Positions 1 through 8,455 of a stretch of 64,000 nucleotides of DNA are shown here, one piece after another. Position 1 is the stretch's first letter, and each line of letters opens with the position of its first letter. The notes beneath the pieces are model-generated. The model saw nothing but the letters and a program-made list of their open reading frames with translations. It had not been told where the DNA came from and did no database searches. Origin of the DNA: Streptomyces sp. 6-11-2 (GTDB lineage: Bacteria; Actinomycetota; Actinomycetes; Streptomycetales; Streptomycetaceae); the NCBI RefSeq assembly GCF_006540305.1, contig NZ_BJOR01000001.1:4712001-4776000 (forward strand). Direction: 5' to 3'. Both the position numbers and the translations under genes were made by a program.

Positions 1-1
1 C

Positions 2-610
2 CCGCTGTGCCCCTGGGCCTGGATGACGTCCCGGTGGGTGCTGGAAGTGGAGAAGGTGCGGGACATCGAGGTCCGCTGGCACATCATGAGCCTCGCGGTG
101 CTCAACGAGCCGAGGCTGGACGAACTGCCCGAGGAATACCGGGAGCTGCTGACCACCAAGGCGTGGGGGCCCGTACGGGTGGTCACCGCGGCCTGGCAGA
201 AGCACGGCGAGGACGTCCTCGGCCCGCTCTACACCGCGCTCGGCACCCGCTTCCACAACCGGGGCGAGGGCCCCACCCGCGAGGCCGTCGTCGCCGCGCT
301 CGACGAGGTGGGCCTGCCCGCCGACCTGATCGACTACGCCGACCAGGAGAACTTCGAGTTCGACGCCGAACTGCGCGCCTCGCACAAGGAGGGCATCGAG
401 AAGGTCGGCCAGGACGTCGGCACCCCGGTCATCGCGGTCCCCGGCCCGGACGGCGAGCAGATCGCCTTCTTCGGACCGGTCGTCACCCCCACCCCCAAGG
501 GCGAGCAGGCCGCCCGGCTCTGGGACGGCACCCTCGCGGTCGCCTCCGTCCCCGGCTTCTACGAGATCAAGCGCACCCGCACGGCGGGACCGGACTTCGG
601 CAACCTGTGA
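2..610 (+). CDS. Mycothiol-dependent DsbA-family protein (Rv2466c-like), 5' partial
   Basis: The reading frame is open from base 2, so the N-terminus lies outside the window. The first visible residues are PLCPWAW, which matches the thioredoxin-fold active site of the DsbA-like family that includes M. tuberculosis Rv2466c, a mycothiol-dependent reductase. Rv2466c has a two-cysteine CPxC site; here the second cysteine is Ala (CPWA), so a monothiol mechanism using mycothiol is likely, as an inference. The family helical insert (RWHIMSLAVLNE) and the C-terminal thioredoxin part (TPVIAVPGPDG) are present. The identity is supported by context: in M. tuberculosis Rv2466c lies next to rpiB (Rv2465c) and nei1 (Rv2464c), and both lie within 7 kb here. 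About 203 residues are visible, so probably only some ten residues are missing. Confidence 0.85.
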   Translation, partial: PLCPWAWMTSRWVLEVEKVRDIEVRWHIMSLAVLNEPRLDELPEEYRELLTTKAWGPVRVVTAAWQKHGEDVLGPLYTALGTRFHNRGEGPTREAVVAALDEVGLPADLIDYADQENFEFDAELRASHKEGIEKVGQDVGTPVIAVPGPDGEQIAFFGPVVTPTPKGEQAARLWDGTLAVASVPGFYEIKRTRTAGPDFGNL

Positions 611-619
611 CCCGGCCGG

Positions 620-841
620 TCAGCGGAAGCTCTCGGGGAGGCTGAAGCCCTTCTTCTGGGCCCAGCGCGGCTGGACCCACAGGCAGCGCCCCTTGGGGCC
701 CTGGCTCTCGCACCGCCACCAGCCGTGGCCGTCCCGCACTCCGCGTGCCTCGTTGATGTGCCTCGCCTCGTCCGGGCCCACCTTGCCGAAGGGGTGCGGC
801 TTCTTCTCGGGGCAGTCGGGGCAGTGGATGTAGTCCGGCAT
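620..841 (-). CDS. Small Cys-rich hypothetical protein
   Basis: A 73-residue protein starting with ATG at 841 and ending just after the stop of the convergent upstream gene. It has a CxxC pair near the N-terminus (CPDC, residues 7-10) and two more cysteines at about 44 and 53 (WRCES...GRC), a spacing that could bind zinc as a small ribbon. It is rich in Trp, His and Lys and has no membrane segment. I do not recognise a characterised family; similar short proteins occur in Streptomyces as conserved hypotheticals. Its codon use agrees with the neighbours, which supports it being a real gene. Function is unknown. Confidence 0.6.
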   Translation of the reverse strand: MPDYIHCPDCPEKKPHPFGKVGPDEARHINEARGVRDGHGWWRCESQGPKGRCLWVQPRWAQKKGFSLPESFR

Positions 842-980
842 GCGCGCCTCCGGTCCGGTCGTCGGATCGCTGTACGATTCGCCGGAATTGAGATCGTAAG
901 GGCGCGAGTGTCGCGCCGCGAGCCCGGAACCGGCCCCGCCGGGGCTCGGAACCGGTCCCGCTGGGGCTGTATCCGAACGT

Positions 981-1020
981 GGAACCCCCGCGAGACACGC
1001 TCTCGCGGGGGTTCCTTCTT
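981..1020 (-). terminator. Hairpin terminator downstream of the amino-acid permease
   Basis: A perfect 14-bp inverted repeat at 981-994 and 1002-1015 with a 7-base loop, followed on the + strand by a T-rich run. It lies just beyond the 3' end of the leftward permease gene and upstream of the small Cys-rich gene, so it most likely ends permease transcription. Confidence 0.7.
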
Positions 1021-1098
1021 TACGCCTGCCGGGTGAAGGGCGAAGGGTGAACAGGCGGTCACGAGGCCGGACGGTCCCGGACGGCGTTCCGGGATGCG

Positions 1099-2520
1099 TC
1101 AGCTCCCGGCGCGCCTGCGCTGCCGGATGTACCCGGCCGCCGCCAGGAACAGCGTCATGGCGCCCGTCGAGTACAGCTGCACCCGCGTGCCGGACTCCCC
1201 GGCCATCAGGGCGAAGACCGCCGCCATGCCGGCCAGGGCCACCCAGGTCAGCCACGGGAACGCCCACATCCGGACCACCAGCTTCTCCGGCGCCTCCTGC
1301 TCCAGCCTGCGGCGCAGCCGCAGTTGCGAGACGGCGATGAAGATCCAGACGACGAGGATCACCGCGCCGATCATGTTCAGCAGCCAGGGGAAGACGTCGT
1401 TGGGCCGCCAGTAGCTCAGCAGCACGCAGACGAAACCGAAGACGGAGCTGGCCAGCACCGCGATCCGCGGCACCCCGCCGGAGACCTTCGCCAGCGCCTT
1501 CGGGCCCTGACCGCGCTCGACCAGCGAGTACGCGATGCGCGAGGAGCCGTAGATGTTGGCGTTCATCGCGCTCAGCAGCGCGACCAGCACCACGACGCTC
1601 ATCAGCTGACCGGCCCCCGGGATGCCGAGGTGGTCCAGCGCGGCGACGTACGGGCCCTTCGCGACGACCTCCTCGGAGTCCCAGGGGACGAGCGTGACGA
1701 TCACCGCCATGGAGCCGACGTAGAACAGCGCGATCCGCCACATCGCCGTGCGCACGGCGCTCGCCACGCCGCGGATCGGGTTCTCCGACTCGGCCGCCGC
1801 GATGGTGACCGTCTCCAGGCCGCCGTAGGCGAAGACCGAGGCGAGCAGGCCGATGACCAGGCCGTGGCCACCGTGCGGCAGGAAGTCGGCGAGGTTCGAG
1901 GCACCCGGGGAGTCCGTGCCGGGCAGCACGCCCGCGACGGCCAGCACACCGAGGACCAGGAACAGGGCGATCGCGCCGACCTTCAGCGCGGCGAACCAGA
2001 ACTCGAACTCGCCGAAGTTCTTCACCGCGGCCAGGTTCGTGCCGCAGAACACCACCATGAACAGCGCCACCCACACCCACTCCGGCGTGCCCGGCAGCCA
2101 CCCGGTGACGATCTTCGCGGCGCCCATGCCCTCCAGGCCGACCGCGGTGCACAGCAGCACCCAGAACGACCAGCCCGCGGTGAACCCGGCCCATGGACCG
2201 AACGCCCGCTCGGCGTGCGCGGAGAACGAGCCCGACGACGGGTACGCGGCCGACATCTCGCCCAGCATCCGCATGACCAGCATCACGAGCGCGCCGGACA
2301 GGGCGTAGGCGACGACGATCGAGGGGCCGGCGGCGGCGATGCCCGCGCCGGAACCGACGAAGAGGCCGGCGCCGATCACACCGCCGAGGGCGATCATCGA
2401 CAGGTGGCGCTGCTTGAGGCCGTGGGACAGGGAGACGTCGTCCGCCCGCGGGGGCGCCGACGGGGATCCCCCCTGCTCCGGCGAAGCCGAGAGCTTGGGG
2501 GAGGTGGTGTCGCTTGGCAT
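1099..2520 (-). CDS. Amino-acid permease, APC superfamily (AAT/GABA permease type)
   Basis: A cytoplasmic-membrane transporter of about 473 residues with about 12 hydrophobic segments. The N-terminal signature GLKQRHLSMIALGGVIGAGL is typical of the AAT branch of the APC family (GabP, AnsP, LysP, ProY), and PSSGSFSAHAERAFGPWAGF is the conserved loop after helix 2. The substrate cannot be told from sequence; GABA or a neutral or basic amino acid by proton symport is most likely. I chose the ATG at 2520 because it gives the usual short tail before GLKQRH, although no strong ribosome-binding site precedes it; in-frame starts further upstream are possible. A close paralogue lies at 3729-5204 with bioY between them. 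Confidence 0.88.
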   Translation of the reverse strand: MPSDTTSPKLSASPEQGGSPSAPPRADDVSLSHGLKQRHLSMIALGGVIGAGLFVGSGAGIAAAGPSIVVAYALSGALVMLVMRMLGEMSAAYPSSGSFSAHAERAFGPWAGFTAGWSFWVLLCTAVGLEGMGAAKIVTGWLPGTPEWVWVALFMVVFCGTNLAAVKNFGEFEFWFAALKVGAIALFLVLGVLAVAGVLPGTDSPGASNLADFLPHGGHGLVIGLLASVFAYGGLETVTIAAAESENPIRGVASAVRTAMWRIALFYVGSMAVIVTLVPWDSEEVVAKGPYVAALDHLGIPGAGQLMSVVVLVALLSAMNANIYGSSRIAYSLVERGQGPKALAKVSGGVPRIAVLASSVFGFVCVLLSYWRPNDVFPWLLNMIGAVILVVWIFIAVSQLRLRRRLEQEAPEKLVVRMWAFPWLTWVALAGMAAVFALMAGESGTRVQLYSTGAMTLFLAAAGYIRQRRRAGS

Positions 2521-2928
2521 GGGGGAGGCCCGTCCGGTGGGGGACAGATGCGAAAACCCCCACAGTCTGGGCGGCCGCTCCACCGCGACGGAGCGCCCGC
2601 TCACCATCCGGACGTGCTCTGTGCACAGAGTGAGACGGTGATTACCCGCGCGGGGTTGTCGCGGCCGGTGCGCGGCACGCGGCACCGCCCTTGATCCAGT
2701 CGCCGAGCCGTTTGGCGGGACCCTACAGTCGCCGTGCCCTCGGCCCGAGTGGCGGAAACCGCGCCACCTCAGTGACAGGCGTCACGTCCCGCAGGGTGTA
2801 CGGCGTTTCCTTTGTGCGAAACCGACCAAGCGTCCGTTCCCCCCTTGTCGACCGCTGACGGTGATCGCCGCGCCGCCGCTGGGATAGCGTCGCGCTGTCC
2901 CGAACTGCCCTCACTCCGCGGAGTCCCC
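2521..2928. other. Divergent intergenic region between permease and bioY
   Basis: About 400 bases with no convincing gene. It must hold the promoters of the leftward permease and the rightward bioY. I looked for a BirA-type operator and for a riboswitch and saw neither. Confidence 0.4.
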
Positions 2929-3510
2929 ATGAGCACCGCTGCCGCCACCCCCGCCCGTACCGGGGTCGTCCTCGCCGACCTGCTGCCCGCGTCCCGTGTC
3001 CGGGACGTGGCCCTCGTGGTGGGCGGCGCCGCGCTCACCGGCCTCGCCGCCCAGATCTCGGTGCCCGTCCCGCACTCCCCGGTGCCGGTGACCGGTCAGA
3101 CCTTCGCGGCGCTGCTCGTGGGCACCACGCTGGGTGCCGGCCGCGGTTTCCTCGCCCTCGCGCTGTACGTGCTCGCGGGCGCGGCGGGCGTGCCGTGGTT
3201 CGCGGGCGGTGCCTCGGGCGCGGGCTCCGTCTCCTTCGGCTACGTCCTCGGCATGCTGCTTGCCGCCACCGTCGTGGGCGCCCTGGCCCGCCGCGGCGGT
3301 GACCGCAACGTCTGGCGCACGGCCGGCACGATGGTGCTGGGCCAGGCGATCATCTACGCGGTCGGCGTGCCCTACCTGGCCCTGGCCACCGGCATGTCCA
3401 CGTCCGCCGCGCTCGCCGCCGGCCTCACGCCGTTCGTGATCGGCGACGTCCTCAAGGCCGCCCTGGCGATGGGCCTGCTGCCCACCGCCTGGAAGCTGGC
3501 CGGGAAGTGA
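2929..3510 (+). CDS. bioY: BioY-family biotin transporter (S component)
   Basis: A 193-residue membrane protein with about six hydrophobic segments. The motif VPVPHSPVPVTGQTFAALLV is the hallmark of BioY, the biotin-binding S component of energy-coupling factor transporters, and GAAGVPWFAGGASG is the conserved glycine-rich loop. BioY binds biotin in the membrane and usually works with shared EcfA/EcfT components encoded elsewhere; none is nearby, and solitary BioY proteins can also transport. The ATG at 2929 was chosen because the conserved protein starts shortly after it; a GGAG lies close upstream. The gene is monocistronic and convergent with the next permease, with a strong hairpin between them. 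Confidence 0.9.
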   Translation: MSTAAATPARTGVVLADLLPASRVRDVALVVGGAALTGLAAQISVPVPHSPVPVTGQTFAALLVGTTLGAGRGFLALALYVLAGAAGVPWFAGGASGAGSVSFGYVLGMLLAATVVGALARRGGDRNVWRTAGTMVLGQAIIYAVGVPYLALATGMSTSAALAAGLTPFVIGDVLKAALAMGLLPTAWKLAGK

Positions 3511-3550
3511 CCGTCCGCTTCGCGATGCCGTAGTTCCCGCCGGTTCCTGC

Positions 3551-3620
3551 GAAAGCCCGCGAAAACCCGCGAAGGCCCGCCGGAATCCCGCGGATATCCC
3601 GCGGATATCCCGCGGAATCC
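3551..3620. repeat. Short tandem repeats (GAARRCCCGC and CGGATATCCCG units)
   Basis: Three 10-base units of the type GAARRCCCGC (3551-3580) are followed by about four 10-11-base units related to CGGATATCCCG (3581-3620). The second array contains GGATATCC palindromes. It lies just after bioY and before the bidirectional terminator. Confidence 0.75.
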
Positions 3621-3625
3621 TACGA

Positions 3626-3672
3626 AAGAGGCCCGCCGCGTCGCCCCTGCGACGTTCCCCGGCGGGCCTCTT
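3626..3672. terminator. Bidirectional terminator between bioY and the second permease
   Basis: A 13-bp inverted repeat (arms 3626-3638 and 3660-3672) with a 21-base loop, A-rich before and T-containing after. It sits between two convergent genes and can serve both. Confidence 0.7.
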
Positions 3673-3728
3673 CCGCGTTCCGGACCGTCAGACCTGCCTG
3701 CGCCTGCCGGGCCCCGCCGCGACCGTCG

Positions 3729-5204
3729 TCAGCCGGCCGCGACCTTGTCCGTCTCCTCGGCGGCCGGGGCCGCGACCGCCGTGCGGCCGCTCCCGAGCCT
3801 CTGCTTGACGAAGGAGATCACCAGCACGATCGCCGCGACCAGCAGCGACAGCAGCACGGTCTCGCGGCCGTCGTGCTCGGTGTCGGTCAGCATGTAGCCG
3901 AAGACGAAGACGATCAGCCCGGCCGCCGCCCACGTCAGATACGGGTACAGCCACATCTTCACGACCAGCTTCTCCGGCGCCTCCCGCTGGATGATCTTCC
4001 GCATCCGCAGCTGCGAGAAGCAGATCACCAGCCAGACGAACAGGGCGACCGCGCCGGAGGAGTTGACGAGGAAGAGGAACACGGAGTCCGGGAACCTGTA
4101 GTTGAAGAACACGGCCACGAAGCCGAACACGACCGACGAGACGATCGCGGCCATCGGCACACCGCGGCGGGTGGTCCGTGCGAACGCCTTCGGCGCGTCC
4201 CCGCGCTCGCCGAGCGAGAAGGCCATCCGGGAGGCGGTGTAGAGGCCGGAGTTGAGGCAGGAAAGCACCGACGTCAGCACGATGAAGTTCATGATCTGAC
4301 CGGCGTGCGGGATGCCGAGGGAGTCGAGGGCGGCCACGTAGGAGCCCTTCTCGGTGATCGCCTTGTCGTTCCAGGGGAGCAGGGCGACCACGACGAAGAC
4401 GGAACCGAGGTAGAAGACGCCGATGCGCCAGATGATGCTGTTGGTCGACTTGGTGACGGCGCGCTGCGGGTCCTCCGACTCGCCCGCCGCGAGGGTGGCG
4501 ATCTCGCTGCCCATGAAGGAGAAGACGACGAGCAGTACACCGGTCATGATGGCGCCGGGCCCGTTCGGCAGGAACCCGCCGTGGTCGGTGAGGTTGCCGA
4601 GCCCCGCCTTGTCGCTGTGCACGCCGGGCAGTACGCCGAAGACGGCCAGCCCGCCGACGACGACGAACGCGGCGATCGCCACGACCTTGATCCCGGCGAA
4701 CCAGAACTCGAACTCTCCGTAGGAGCCGACGGAGACGAGGTTGGTGGCGGTCAGCACCACCATGACGATGAGGGCCCAGCCCCACTGGGGCACGGCCGGC
4801 ACCCAGCCGGAGAGGATCTTGGCGCCCGCCGTCGCCTCCACGGCCAGCACGACGACCCAGAAGAACCAGTACAGCCAGCCGATGGAGAACCCGGCCCAGC
4901 CGCCGAGCGCCCGGTCGGCGTGCGCGGAGAAGGAACCGGAGGTGGGGTTGGCGGCGGACATCTCGCCGAGCATGCGCATCACGAGGACGACGAGAGTGCC
5001 CACGAGTGCGTAGGAGAGGAGGATGCCCGGTCCGGCGGTGGCGATGGCCGAGCTGGAACCGACGAAGAGACCGGCGCCGATGACACCGCCGATGGCGATC
5101 ATCGACAGATGGCGGTTCTTGAGCCCGGCCTGGAGCCCCGAACCGGGGCCCTCGGGGTTCGTATGGCCGCTTCCGGTCTCCGAAAGGGTCGGCTGCGAAG
5201 TCAT
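3729..5204 (-). CDS. Amino-acid permease, APC superfamily (AAT type), paralogue of the first
   Basis: A 491-residue transporter with about 12 hydrophobic segments and the same signatures as the permease at 1099-2520: GLKNRHLSMIAIGGVIGAGL near residue 33 and PTSGSFSAHADRALGGWAGF. The two proteins align along their whole length and probably arose by duplication; substrates may differ. The ATG at 5204 has AAAGGAATT just upstream on its strand, a fair ribosome-binding site. The C-terminal tail is soluble and rich in Ala and Thr. The upstream region is unusually AT-rich and contains dyads, so expression may be controlled. Substrate is unknown. Confidence 0.88.
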   Translation of the reverse strand: MTSQPTLSETGSGHTNPEGPGSGLQAGLKNRHLSMIAIGGVIGAGLFVGSSSAIATAGPGILLSYALVGTLVVLVMRMLGEMSAANPTSGSFSAHADRALGGWAGFSIGWLYWFFWVVVLAVEATAGAKILSGWVPAVPQWGWALIVMVVLTATNLVSVGSYGEFEFWFAGIKVVAIAAFVVVGGLAVFGVLPGVHSDKAGLGNLTDHGGFLPNGPGAIMTGVLLVVFSFMGSEIATLAAGESEDPQRAVTKSTNSIIWRIGVFYLGSVFVVVALLPWNDKAITEKGSYVAALDSLGIPHAGQIMNFIVLTSVLSCLNSGLYTASRMAFSLGERGDAPKAFARTTRRGVPMAAIVSSVVFGFVAVFFNYRFPDSVFLFLVNSSGAVALFVWLVICFSQLRMRKIIQREAPEKLVVKMWLYPYLTWAAAGLIVFVFGYMLTDTEHDGRETVLLSLLVAAIVLVISFVKQRLGSGRTAVAAPAAEETDKVAAG

Positions 5205-5422
5205 GGGGGGAATTCCTTTGCTCGGGTGGAGCACTGCCCCGTACGAGCGGTGTACGGGATGCTCCAGTGAAACGGAGGCATTGGAATCCGTGAACCTTCG
5301 AAATGTAATTGTTACTTGAGGTTTCTTTGAGCTTTGAAAGATTAGCCACATTTTTCTTGTGGATGTGATAATGCACGTGACCCGGCGCTGCCGCCCGCAT
5401 TCCGCCATGTCACACTCGGACC
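5205..5422. promoter_or_regulatory. AT-rich divergent control region (permease / rpiB) with dyads
   Basis: This 218-base region between divergent genes is clearly richer in A and T than its surroundings. It contains a GTAA-N3-TTAC dyad at 5305-5315 and a CCACA-N7-TGTGG hairpin at 5346-5362. These could be operator sites for the permease, but the regulator cannot be named. Confidence 0.35.
5411..5422 (+). promoter_or_regulatory. -10-like box six bases before the rpiB start (leaderless mRNA)
   Basis: CACACT at 5411-5416 followed by six bases and the ATG. There is no Shine-Dalgarno sequence. The spacing is that of Streptomyces promoters that give leaderless transcripts. Confidence 0.4.
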
Positions 5423-5908
5423 ATGCGCGTGTATCTCGGCTCCGACCATGCGGGCTTCGAACTCAAGAACCACCTCGTCGAGTGGCTCAAGGCGGCGGGC
5501 CACGAGCCCGTCGACTGCGGACCGCACATCTACGACGCCCAGGACGACTACCCGCCCTTCTGCCTGCGCGCCGCGGAGCGCACGGCCGCGGACCCCGACT
5601 CCCTCGGCATCGTGATCGGCGGCTCCGGCAACGGCGAGCAGATCGCGGCGAACAAGGTCAAGGGCGTGCGCGCGGCCCTCGCCTGGAGTGAGGAGACGGC
5701 CTCCCTCGGCCGCCAGCACAACAACGCGAACGTCGTCGCGGTGGGCGCGCGCATGCACACCACGGAGGAGGCGACGAAGTTCGTCGAGACCTTCCTCGGC
5801 ACGCCCTTCTCCGGTGACGAGCGCCACATCCGCCGCATCGACATGCTCACGGCCTACGAATCGACGGGCGACCTCCCCCCGATCCCGGCCCACCACCCCC
5901 AGCAGTAA
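5423..5908 (+). CDS. rpiB: Ribose-5-phosphate isomerase B
   Basis: A 161-residue cytosolic enzyme that interconverts ribose 5-phosphate and ribulose 5-phosphate in the pentose phosphate pathway. The N-terminus GSDHAGFELK carries the conserved Asp8-His9 pair. The loop GGSGNGEQIAANKVKG at 66-81 has Ser and Glu (S68, E72) where the E. coli enzyme has its catalytic cysteine, as in the M. tuberculosis type that uses Glu as base. The RQHNNANVVAVGAR segment is the usual phosphate and anion-hole region. Length fits the family. The neighbour nei follows on the same strand, as in M. tuberculosis (Rv2465c-Rv2464c), although 311 bases separate them here. Confidence 0.93.
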   Translation: MRVYLGSDHAGFELKNHLVEWLKAAGHEPVDCGPHIYDAQDDYPPFCLRAAERTAADPDSLGIVIGGSGNGEQIAANKVKGVRAALAWSEETASLGRQHNNANVVAVGARMHTTEEATKFVETFLGTPFSGDERHIRRIDMLTAYESTGDLPPIPAHHPQQ

Positions 5909-6219
5909 CCGACGCACTACCCCACGGCACGGCGCCCTGAGGGGAGCCGTGCCGCCACCTTGCGGGCCGGCTCAGCCCTCGGCAGGTGCGGAGAGGCGGG
6001 AGTCCCCGCTGGAGATCCCGGCCGAGTTCTGCCAGGGGCGCAGGGGACGGAGTCCCCGCGGGGGTCCGGGGCGCAGCCCCCAGGCTCGGCACCCCTTCAC
6101 CCACCGAGACCGGCGAGTGGGTGGGAAACGGGGTCCGGGGCGAAGCCCCAGGGCCGGTGCCCCCTCCACCCGCCGAGTCGGGCGGGCGGGGGGAAAAGAA
6201 CCGCAAGAAGGGACACCCC
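5909..6219. other. Intergenic region with Streptomyces GC-rich repeats
   Basis: No gene is visible. The region is filled with short GC-rich hairpin repeats (see 6061-6162) and leads into the nei start. Confidence 0.5.
6061..6162. repeat. Pair of GGGGTCCGGGGCG hairpin repeats
   Basis: Two copies of a unit beginning GGGGTCCGGGGCG(C/A)AGCCCC lie at about 6061-6092 and 6131-6162. Each folds as GGGGC-loop-GCCCC. Such elements are scattered between genes in Streptomyces chromosomes; no function is known to me. Confidence 0.6.
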
Positions 6220-7041
6220 GTGCCAGAGGGGCACACCATCCACCGCCTCGCACAGGACTACGCCGCCCACTTCTCAGGCCGGCAGGCCCACGTCACCAGC
6301 CCCCAGGGCAAGTTCTCCACCTCCGCCACCCTCCTCACCGGAGCGGAGCTCACCCGCACGGAAGCCCACGGCAAACACCTCTTCCTCCGCTTCCGCGACA
6401 GCGACTGGATCCACATCCACCTCGGCCTCTTCGGCAAGGTCACCTTCGGCGGCGCCCCCGCACCCCCGCCCACGGACACCGTCCGCCTCCGCCTCGCCAA
6501 CGCCACCTCGTACGTCGACCTGCGCGGCCCCACCACCTGCGCTCTGATCACCGACGCCGAGAAACAGGCCGTGCACGACCGCCTCGGCCCCGACCCCCTG
6601 CGCCCCGACGCCGACCCGGACCAGGCCTACGCCCGCATACGCCGCAGCCGTACGACCATCGCCGCCCTGCTGATGGACCAGAAGGTCGTCGCCGGCGTCG
6701 GCAACGTCTACCGCGCCGAGGTCCTCTTCCGGCACCGCGTCGACCCCTACCGCCCCGGCAGGGACCTCACTCCGGCCGAGTGGGACGCCATCTGGGCCGA
6801 CCTCGTCGCCCTCATGCGCGAGGGCGTCCGCACCAACCGCATCGACACCGTCCGCCCCGAGCACACCCCCGAGGCCATGGGCCGCCCGCCCCGCGTCGAC
6901 GACCACGGCGGCGAGGTCTACGTCTACCGCCGTACCGCCCTGCCCTGCCACATCTGCGGCACGGACATCCGCACCGCCGGCCTCGCCGCCCGCAACCTCT
7001 TCTGGTGCCCCGCCTGCCAGCAGCCCGCGAAGGCGGGATGA
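6220..7041 (+). CDS. nei: Fpg/Nei-family DNA glycosylase (endonuclease VIII, Nei1-like)
   Basis: A 273-residue base-excision-repair enzyme that removes oxidised bases and cuts the abasic site. The GTG at 6220 is decided by catalysis: the protein must begin (M)PEGHT, with Pro2 as the nucleophile and Glu3 as the helper; an AAGAAGGG lies upstream. The conserved helix-two-turn-helix region (RTTIAALLMDQKVVAGVGNV) is at about 145-165. The C-terminus has a zinc finger, CHIC...CPAC, at about 244-269. The sequence closely follows M. tuberculosis Nei1 (Rv2464c), for example PEGHT at the start, RLGPDPLRPDA and ALLMDQKVVAGVGNVYR. It is next to rpiB as in that organism. Confidence 0.92.
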   Translation: MPEGHTIHRLAQDYAAHFSGRQAHVTSPQGKFSTSATLLTGAELTRTEAHGKHLFLRFRDSDWIHIHLGLFGKVTFGGAPAPPPTDTVRLRLANATSYVDLRGPTTCALITDAEKQAVHDRLGPDPLRPDADPDQAYARIRRSRTTIAALLMDQKVVAGVGNVYRAEVLFRHRVDPYRPGRDLTPAEWDAIWADLVALMREGVRTNRIDTVRPEHTPEAMGRPPRVDDHGGEVYVYRRTALPCHICGTDIRTAGLAARNLFWCPACQQPAKAG

Positions 7042-7051
7042 GACGCCCGTC

Positions 7052-8293
7052 TCAGAATCCGTGCGGCAGCCACGGCGCCACCGCCGAGCCGAACGCCACC
7101 GACGTCCGGGACAGCGCCCCCCGCCGCAGCTCCCGTACCCGCCCGGCCGCCGCCAGCCCGGACAGCGGCACGCCGCCGAGGTACGCCGCCCCCAACTCCC
7201 TTACGGACAAGGAGAGTTCGGCCGCGCCCGAGGTCCGCTCGCAGGACGCCCCCTTCGCGTCTCCGGTCAGCCGCCACCGCCCGGCGTTCCAGGGGCAGAA
7301 GTCGTCCGCCACCTCCAACACCACGTCCACCGGCGTCTGGTAGGTCCGCGCGGCGAGCGCGGCGCCCACGTCCACGAGCCGTACGTACAGCACGTCCCGC
7401 ACCTGCGGCCGGCACCGCCGGATGTCGGACACCAGGTACTGCCAGGGGTCGTCGGCCGGCCGCTCCCGCACGATCAGCGTCGAGGTCAGGTCGATGCCGA
7501 ACAGGAAGCGCCACAGAGCCGCGTCGCTCTCCGGGTCCAGCGCGTCCAGGTCGTTCAGGAGCACCGTGCCCTCGTGCCCGCCGACGCCCCAGCCGGGCTT
7601 GACGCGGTAGCGGGCGTACCCCGTGACCTCGCCCGCCCGCTCGGCGACCACGCACTGCAGCGGCGAGGCGCCGGCCCGTGCGCTCTCCGGGTCGATCAGC
7701 GCCAGCCGCCCCCAGCCGGGCTGCCGGGCCGGCATCCCGGGCCGACGGGGCACCAGCCGCGCGTACACCGCCTCGCAGTCGTCCAGCACGTCGGCGGGCG
7801 CCGCGTACCGCAGGCGTACGTCGTCCGTGCCGGCCGGGACCGTCAGACCGGCCCGGTCGGTGTCGATCTCGGCGCTGAGCTGGAAGGTCGCCGCGCCGTA
7901 CCCGAAGCGGCCGTAGATCGCCGGCTCGGAGGCGGTCAGTACCGCCAGCGGCTCGCCCCAGGCGCGCACGTCGTCCAGCTGCCGACGCATCATCGACGTC
8001 AGCACGCCGCGCCGCCGGTGCGTGGCGGCCACGCTCACCATCGTGATGCCGGCCGCCGGCAGCGAGTCGCCGCCCGGCACGGTGATCCGGAAGCGGAACG
8101 CCCCCGCCGTGCCCACACACATGTCCCCGTCCCAGACACCCAGGGAACGGTCCGGCTCGGTGAGGGACTTCCAGGCCTCCCGCTCCTCGGCCGGCTCCGG
8201 GACCCCTCCGAAGGCGCGGATCAGGTTGTCGTACCAGCGGTCCCACTCGTCCCGCCGCAGCACCCTCGGATCGGTCGCACGCTCAGTCGCCAT
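7052..8293 (-). CDS. Eis-like GNAT N-acetyltransferase
   Basis: A 413-residue protein with the domain plan of the Eis family: an N-terminal GNAT domain, a second degenerate GNAT fold and a C-terminal SCP2-like domain. The acetyl-CoA loop is VSVAATHRRRGVLTSMM (about 86-102), and SEPAIYGRFGYG (about 121-132) is an Eis hallmark. Eis of M. tuberculosis uses the C-terminal carboxylate of its last Phe in catalysis; this protein also ends in Phe (WLPHGF). Eis proteins acetylate several amines of aminoglycosides or of peptides; the true substrate here is not known. It is convergent with nei, 10 bases apart. Confidence 0.85.
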   Translation of the reverse strand: MATERATDPRVLRRDEWDRWYDNLIRAFGGVPEPAEEREAWKSLTEPDRSLGVWDGDMCVGTAGAFRFRITVPGGDSLPAAGITMVSVAATHRRRGVLTSMMRRQLDDVRAWGEPLAVLTASEPAIYGRFGYGAATFQLSAEIDTDRAGLTVPAGTDDVRLRYAAPADVLDDCEAVYARLVPRRPGMPARQPGWGRLALIDPESARAGASPLQCVVAERAGEVTGYARYRVKPGWGVGGHEGTVLLNDLDALDPESDAALWRFLFGIDLTSTLIVRERPADDPWQYLVSDIRRCRPQVRDVLYVRLVDVGAALAARTYQTPVDVVLEVADDFCPWNAGRWRLTGDAKGASCERTSGAAELSLSVRELGAAYLGGVPLSGLAAAGRVRELRRGALSRTSVAFGSAVAPWLPHGF

Positions 8294-8455
8294 GCGCCAT
8301 GCCTACCAGCGCGCCACGGACCGGGCGAACGAATTTCGCACAGGTGGCAGCGAGACGGCCGCCGGTGAAGTTCACTGTGAATCCGAGCCTCGGACGGGGG
8401 ACAAGTGGGACCTCCCGTGCCAAGCGTCAGGTCCGATGGATAGGGTCCCCAACTA

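Noticed and set aside
2521-2928. Biotin riboswitch or BirA operator upstream of bioY
   Set aside because: No dyad of the known BirA type and no conserved leader structure could be found.
3551-3620. CRISPR-like array
   Set aside because: The units are 10-11 bases with no spacers, so they are simple tandem repeats. No CRISPR array was seen anywhere in the window.
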